From Planctomycetes bacterium B3_Pla (GTDB lineage: Bacteria > Planctomycetota > Phycisphaerae > Sedimentisphaerales > Anaerobacaceae): a stretch of DNA of 64,000 nt. The stretch spans positions 124,001 through 188,000 of the forward strand of contig NJBM01000001.1 of assembly GCA_005223045.1 (NCBI GenBank). Direction: 5' to 3'. Shown one piece after another: positions 60,040 through 64,000 of this stretch. A program made the position numbers and the translations under genes. Below the pieces are notes generated by a model. The model did no database searches. It worked only from the letters and a program-made list of their open reading frames with translations, and was not told where the DNA came from. The stretch's first letter is position 1. Each line of letters starts with the position of its first letter.

Positions 60040-61031
60040 TGGCGAGCAAGGTGAAGAAGGAATCATCTAACTTCTTTCGTCTAAGTGCCCAACCGTGGGG
60101 GCTGCTCACGGTTGCCGGTGTTCTTGCGTGTGCGGCAACCCTGTTCGGGTTCCTTGGGCGGTTCTCATGGCTTCTGGACCTGTTCTCCCATTTTAGGATT
60201 CAGTACCTGATCAGCCTATCCATCCTCGGCACACTCCTCTTGACGACACGTCGCCGCAAGACGGCAGCCATCTTTCTGGGATTCGCCTGCCCGAACCTAT
60301 TGCTCGTGCTCCCACTGTACTTCGGTGGCCGTAACACACTGCCGCAGGGCGTGCTCGTCAGGCGGGCGATGTTGCTCAACGTGAATACGCGTCTTGGCGA
60401 TGCTGAACGGGTCAAGCGAGCTATCCGCGACGCTGATCCTGACATTCTCGTACTGGAAGAAATCAGTTCTCAATGGATGGCGGACCTGAAATGTCTTACG
60501 AAATCACACCCTTACCATTTTACACAACCGAGGGAAGACAACTTCGGGATAGGTCTCTTCAGCAAGTTCCCTCTTGTTGAGAGCGAAGTTGCCTACATTG
60601 GAAGTGCAGGGGTTCCCTCCATTCTTGCAACCGTCAACACGGGACAGACGAATCTACGTGTCATCGCAACCCATCCGCTCCCGCCCAAAGGTCGCGACTA
60701 TTCCCGGTGGCGCAACGAGCAACTTGACCAACTGCCGGACTATGCCCAGTCGCCCTTGCCGCTGATCCTACTCGGTGACCTCAATGTGACGCCGTGGAAC
60801 CATCATTTCCGACGACTCTTGAGCCGTACCGGCCTCACGGATAGTTCCAAAGGACACGGAGTACAGCCGACGTGGCCGAACTACAATCCCCTCCTGCTGA
60901 TACCAATTGACCACTGCCTTCACTCCCCAGGCATCGTCATAGTGGACAAGGAGATCGGAGCAGACGTGGCGTCAGATCACTATCCAGTGATCGTTGACTT
61001 TGCCATTGTGAATGAACCAGGATTGAAATAA
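60039..61031 (+). CDS. Membrane-anchored endonuclease/exonuclease/phosphatase-family protein
   Basis: A 330-residue protein. Three hydrophobic segments (about 20-42, 48-68 and 76-95) precede an EEP domain: MLLNVNTRLGDAERV, DPDILVLEEISSQW (metal Glu), RVIATHPLPPKG, LLGDLNVTPWNHHF (Asp, Asn) and the final SDHYPVIVDF (Asp-His). EEP proteins cut phosphodiester bonds in nucleic acids or lipids, and the anchored form fits a periplasmic enzyme. The start is a TTG at 60039; a GTG at 60051 is possible. Repeat copy D runs up to the start. Confidence 0.8.
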   Translation: MASKVKKESSNFFRLSAQPWGLLTVAGVLACAATLFGFLGRFSWLLDLFSHFRIQYLISLSILGTLLLTTRRRKTAAIFLGFACPNLLLVLPLYFGGRNTLPQGVLVRRAMLLNVNTRLGDAERVKRAIRDADPDILVLEEISSQWMADLKCLTKSHPYHFTQPREDNFGIGLFSKFPLVESEVAYIGSAGVPSILATVNTGQTNLRVIATHPLPPKGRDYSRWRNEQLDQLPDYAQSPLPLILLGDLNVTPWNHHFRRLLSRTGLTDSSKGHGVQPTWPNYNPLLLIPIDHCLHSPGIVIVDKEIGADVASDHYPVIVDFAIVNEPGLK

Positions 61032-61410
61032 CAAAGCCAATTTGTCCAACGCCGGAATTAACGTAACCGTTTTACCAGGAAAGGATTATAGAGATAAATA
61101 CCCATTTCCGGTGCTAAAAAACAAAGCCATTCTATTCGTATTGCGTTCTGCGTGATGCGTATTGCGAAAAGGAATTTGAAAAAACAAAGCCAATCTCGTA
61201 TATCGTATTGCGTATATCGTATGTCGTATGGCGTATGGGGAGCAGCCAATAGTCAATATTAAATTGTAAATAGTCAATCAATCATGCAATTGTGAAAAAC
61301 AAAGCCAATTTCCAAAAGACCAAACGACCATAAAGGTTTGTATATCAAGATGTTAGAGTAACATATCTCTCCGGAGATTCCGGGGAAACAAAGCCAATCA
61401 AAGCCAATTT
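61030..61410. repeat. AACAAAGCCAAT separator array
   Basis: A 12-base unit AACAAAGCCAAT (one copy ends CATT) occurs at about 61030, 61121, 61184, 61299, 61388 and, shortened, 61399. Unlike blocks of 45-100 bases lie between. Some of the blocks are made of heptamer or AATAGTCAAT-type repeats. It is not a CRISPR because the repeats are short and the spacers irregular. Confidence 0.7.
61133..61241. repeat. CGTATTG heptamer tracts
   Basis: CGTATTG-CGTTCTG-CGTGATG-CGTATTG and, after a separator, CGTATAT-CGTATTG-CGTATAT-CGTATGT-CGTATGG-CGTATGG: the reverse-strand form of the ATACGAG family. Confidence 0.75.
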
Positions 61411-61576
61411 TAAGGTTCCACGCCCCCTCCGCGAAAGGAGCGGCAAGAAGAAAAGGGTACCGGACAGGACGCCCGGCACAACTAACTCATTAGCCTCACG
61501 AAGCTCATGTCGGACTTTTCATGCTCAGATGCTTGCATTTTGGCTGCAAGGAGGCCTTCAAAATGTGCAAAAAGGT

Positions 61577-61605
61577 TTGACTTACGCGTCCGGATCGACT
61601 ATAAT
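61577..61605 (+). promoter_or_regulatory. Near-consensus promoter of the DUF1573 gene
   Basis: TTGACT and a perfect TATAAT with a 17-base spacer; the leader to the ATG at 61744 is about 130 bases. Confidence 0.75.
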
Positions 61606-61743
61606 AGTATTTGTAGAATCCGGCGACGAGACAGTGAGGAGGTCATCGAAAAGTCGTCGTTATCAAGGATGGTGTTCCCGGGCGGAGTGTCTTTATAGAT
61701 TGGCCGAGAAAGTTCGTCGCAATTTGATTTGGAAGAGACGATT

Positions 61744-62952
61744 ATGACACCGAAGCGATTGACCCTTACTATTGTTGTTGTGACTTGCGGTTTACTGCTG
61801 CACACCGGCTGTCAAGAGGAGGTTGCGGCGCCACAGCAACTTAATCCCTATTGGTTCCAGCAGTTCCAGCAGCCTGCCCGACAGCAGCCGACCCAGCCGG
61901 CGGCCGCATCTGCCGTGAACCAGCCGGCGCCGACAATTACGTTCGAGAAAGTGGTTCACGATTTCGGCGATGTAGGCCCACAGACAAAGCACTATTGTGA
62001 ATTCAAGTTCACGAACACGGGCAGCGGCACTCTGAGAATCGCCGACGTTAACGAAACCTGTGGTTGTACACTCTTCTCGCTGGCAAAAACCCAATACGAA
62101 CCGGGTGAAAGCGGGACGTTGAAAGTGCAGTACAACGCGGACGAGCAGTTCGGCCAGGTGGCCAAGAATCTGTCTGTACGCAGCAACGACATAACGAATC
62201 CCGAGGTTACACTGGCGGTCAAGGCCACGATCATGACGAAGGTCGATTATGAGCCAAAAATGTTGAGCCTCTTGCTCAAGAAGGAAAATGCAGGCTGTCC
62301 CAATATTACGCTGACCAGCACCGACGGCCAGCCGTTTTCAATAAGCCATTTCAGATCGACCGCCGACTACATAACCGCCGACTACAATCCTTCCGTCAAA
62401 GCAACAACTTTCGTGCTCCAGCCCAGGATTGATATGGCCAGACTGGGGGGGCGGGCCTCGGATGAGCGGATCGAGATTGGCCTGACCCATCCGGAGTGCA
62501 AGACGGTCACTCTCGACGTCAAAACGATCCCGAGGTTCAAGATTTCACCGGCGCAAATCAGCGCCCGCGAGGTCCAACCCGGACAGTCGATAGTCAAGAA
62601 AGTGCGGATACTGAACAATTACAACGAGGCTTTCAGCTTCGAATCAGCGGCATCAGGAAAAGGTGCCGTGGAGGTTCTGAGCAATGAAGCGATCGGTAAC
62701 GGCTATGAACTCCAGGTGAAAATAACCACCCCACCCGCAGCCGGAACCAGAGCGGGTGTTTTCACAGAGACGCTTTATTTAAAGACGAATGACGGCGAAC
62801 AACTGGAAATACCCTGCAATGTGCTCTTTTCGAGAGCAACTGCTTCATCTTCATCTCGGCTGTTTCCCGCGTCCACAAACAAACCGGAAAAATGCAAGAT
62901 TTGCGGCCCGAGAATCATTAGCTCTTCGGGCGTGAACATGAGAGGTTATTAG
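61744..62952 (+). CDS. DUF1573-type surface lipoprotein
   Basis: A 402-residue lipoprotein with lipobox LLLHTGC near residue 23 and a Gln/Pro-rich linker to about residue 65. The DUF1573 (ASH-like) domain follows: VVHDFGDVGPQTKHYCEFKF, then VNETCGCTLFSLAKTQYEPGESG with its Cys-Gly-Cys-Thr. A second beta-rich domain (about 180-380) has no clear name. DUF1573 proteins are exported, of unknown role, and common in planctomycetes and Bacteroidota. The ATG at 61744 has GGAAGAG upstream and is preferred to the TTG at 61729. Confidence 0.85.
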   Translation: MTPKRLTLTIVVVTCGLLLHTGCQEEVAAPQQLNPYWFQQFQQPARQQPTQPAAASAVNQPAPTITFEKVVHDFGDVGPQTKHYCEFKFTNTGSGTLRIADVNETCGCTLFSLAKTQYEPGESGTLKVQYNADEQFGQVAKNLSVRSNDITNPEVTLAVKATIMTKVDYEPKMLSLLLKKENAGCPNITLTSTDGQPFSISHFRSTADYITADYNPSVKATTFVLQPRIDMARLGGRASDERIEIGLTHPECKTVTLDVKTIPRFKISPAQISAREVQPGQSIVKKVRILNNYNEAFSFESAASGKGAVEVLSNEAIGNGYELQVKITTPPAAGTRAGVFTETLYLKTNDGEQLEIPCNVLFSRATASSSSRLFPASTNKPEKCKICGPRIISSSGVNMRGY

Positions 62953-63137
62953 CCGCGCCGCAATTATGATGCGCAGCACGGCGCTGCCGAGTTTTGCAAT
63001 TCTGCCCGGCTACCAAGCAGCGACACACAAGAACCGCCCATTGCCGGATTTCTAAAGCAGTTACATCCCAAAGCCTGTGAATGCCGCCGGTGCTGTCAGG
63101 CAAGAATCAACTTTTTTTTAAAATTTCTCAGCATCAC

Positions 63138-63165
63138 TTGACAAAAAGCAGAATTGCGTTATACT
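63138..63165 (+). promoter_or_regulatory. Promoter of the GntR-ABC operon
   Basis: TTGACA and TATACT with a 16-base spacer, about 40 bases before the GntR start. Confidence 0.7.
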
Positions 63166-63187
63166 TGTATTAGTTGAAGTAGTACAA
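63165..63187 (+). promoter_or_regulatory. Likely GntR (YtrA-type) operator
   Basis: TTGTATTAGTT, a central G and AAGTAGTACAA form a 23-base palindrome with nine of 11 positions paired. It starts at the end of the -10 element, so binding would block transcription. Confidence 0.65.
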
Positions 63188-63203
63188 TTATCAAGGTTGA
63201 CTC

Positions 63204-63611
63204 ATGCAGATCCGGATAGACAACGCTTCAGGCAGGCCCGTTTATCAGCAGATAATCGACGAGGTCAAACGCGACATTGCATTAGGCAGGCTTATCAAAG
63301 ACGAAAAGCTGCCTACGGTAAGGCAATTAGCCGGGCAGCTCGCCATAAATCCCAACACGATAGCAAAGGCGTACCGGCAGTTGGAGCAGGAAGGCATCAT
63401 CGTCACCAAGCCCGGCGCGGGCGCTTTCGTCGCGAATCTGGACAGCAGCCTGAGCAGGGCCGTCAGGAAACGGCTCGTTTCCAAGGAGCTTGAGCGGATC
63501 GCGGTGGAGGCTTTTCACATGCAGATAGACAGGCAGGCATTGCTCGAGTGGTTCAGCAGCGCAGTGGACAAATTCAATCTGCCTCCGGGGAAAGGGCAAG
63601 CGAATGAATGA
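63204..63611 (+). CDS. GntR-family regulator, YtrA-like
   Basis: A 135-residue regulator: the GntR winged helix spans residues 1-75 (GRPVYQQIIDEVKRDIALG, LPTVRQLAGQLAINPNTIAKAYRQLEQEG), followed by a short helical C-terminus (about 80-125), as in the YtrA subfamily. YtrA-type regulators usually repress the ABC transporter genes next to them. The gene has its own promoter and operator and overlaps the ABC gene. Confidence 0.9.
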   Translation: MQIRIDNASGRPVYQQIIDEVKRDIALGRLIKDEKLPTVRQLAGQLAINPNTIAKAYRQLEQEGIIVTKPGAGAFVANLDSSLSRAVRKRLVSKELERIAVEAFHMQIDRQALLEWFSSAVDKFNLPPGKGQANE

Positions 63612-64000
63612 AAACGTAATCAGGGTGGAAAATCTGGTGAAGTACTTCGACGGCCGGTGTGTCCTGGACGGCATAAACTTAGATGTGCCGCAGGGCTGCA
63701 TCTACGGTCTGCTGGGAAGAAACGGAGCCGGCAAGACAACTATCATCCGGATCCTTCTGGGACTTGAACCGCCGACACGCGGGCAGACTTTCCTGCTCGA
63801 CAGCGATTCAACTACCCTTTCGGCGAAGCTTCGCGGCAGGATTGGCTGCGTCGCCGAGGGTCACAATCTCATTCAGAATTACAAAGTCAGCCGGCTCATC
63901 AAGCTCTGCAAAGACCTGTCGCTGAAGTGGAACGACGAGTCGTTCGGCCGCCTGATAGAGACCTTCCGCCTGCCGAACGACCGCAAGGTAAAGGAGCTTT
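63604..64000 (+). CDS. ABC transporter ATP-binding protein (partial)
   Basis: Open from an ATG at 63604 to the window end, 132 residues visible. It begins MNENVIRVENLVKYFDGR and has Walker A GRNGAGKTT (about residues 37-45), then LEPPTRG and the Q-loop region with ...EGHNLI. The signature and Walker B motifs are beyond the window. It overlaps the GntR stop by eight bases. With a YtrA-like regulator in front, the operon probably encodes an exporter responding to a drug or cell-wall stress. Confidence 0.9.
   Translation, partial: MNENVIRVENLVKYFDGRCVLDGINLDVPQGCIYGLLGRNGAGKTTIIRILLGLEPPTRGQTFLLDSDSTTLSAKLRGRIGCVAEGHNLIQNYKVSRLIKLCKDLSLKWNDESFGRLIETFRLPNDRKVKEL

Larger units (their letters stand above)
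61032..61743. other. 712-base gene-free stretch
   Basis: Holds the AACAAAGCCAAT array, two heptamer tracts (61133-61166, 61193-61241) and the promoter of the DUF1573 gene at 61577-61605. From 61411 to 61570 I see nothing else. No ORF here is credible. Confidence 0.6.

Noticed and set aside
61030..61410. CRISPR-like array
   Set aside because: The repeat is only 12 bases, the spacers vary from about ten to 100 bases, and no cas gene is present.
61507..61698. 63-codon open frame on the plus strand
   Set aside because: It crosses the near-consensus promoter of the DUF1573 gene and has no start signal.

Overview
The window looks like a chromosomal fragment of a planctomycete, most likely a Phycisphaerae/Sedimentisphaerales-type bacterium. 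The grounds are: a dense set of Tat-exported sulfatases with the Cys-type formylglycine motif, ECF sigma factors paired with membrane-anchored regulators, an H-X9-DG-like C-terminus, PQQ-like propeller and DUF1573 surface proteins, a complete mur set, and many short dispersed repeats. This is inference from gene content; no rRNA or tRNA gene was found to settle it.

Region by region. 0-3.1 kb: an accessory stretch with the tail of an unknown gene, a DUF4209 protein with an R-x4-H HEPN-type motif, a single-HKD phospholipase-D-like protein, then csrA. 3.5-8.8 kb: a membrane protein, then murC-murB-ddl and an FtsQ-like protein. 8.8-12 kb: a coupled minus-strand group (nucleotidyltransferase, a 22-codon ORF, two YkgJ cysteine-cluster proteins) and ilvD. 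12-20 kb: two lipoproteins, a HIT protein, a dGTPase-like HD protein, a PQQ propeller, a PgpA-UppP fusion and two unknowns. 20-28.3 kb, plus strand: purA, uppS, cdsA, phoH, a 7TM-HD protein, ybeY, a CNNM/CorC protein and recO. 28.3-38.6 kb, minus strand: gap, pgk, rpe, accD, hisC, hisB, ispF, cysS, ruvC, ruvA, ruvB in transcription order. 38.8-55.5 kb: four sulfatases, two ECF sigma/regulator pairs, a BlaI/M56 pair, tilS and a TPR lipoprotein. 55.5-61.7 kb: an accessory region. 61.7-64 kb: a DUF1573 lipoprotein and a GntR-ABC transporter pair that runs off the end.

The core genes cover cell-envelope building (MurC, MurB, Ddl, UppS, UppP, CdsA, PgpA), recombination (RuvABC, RecO), lower glycolysis and translation. 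The signalling part of 40-48.5 kb pairs cytoplasmic sensors or regulators with exported domains.

The most unusual content is in 55.5-61.4 kb. There is a canonical attC hairpin with two extrahelical bases (57133-57204) and a second likely attC (57898-57979). They follow a class III cyclase-like gene and a HEPN-like gene, so this is an integron cassette cluster without an integrase in view. Four same-direction copies of a repeat with core ATACGGAAAC bracket this block and the next genes. A nested palindrome (55943-56107) and blocks separated by AACAAAGCCAAT lie nearby. A second recurring oddity is at 41-47.5 kb: three proteins carry an in-frame internal Shine-Dalgarno plus ATG exactly at the junction between the cytoplasmic module and the exported module.
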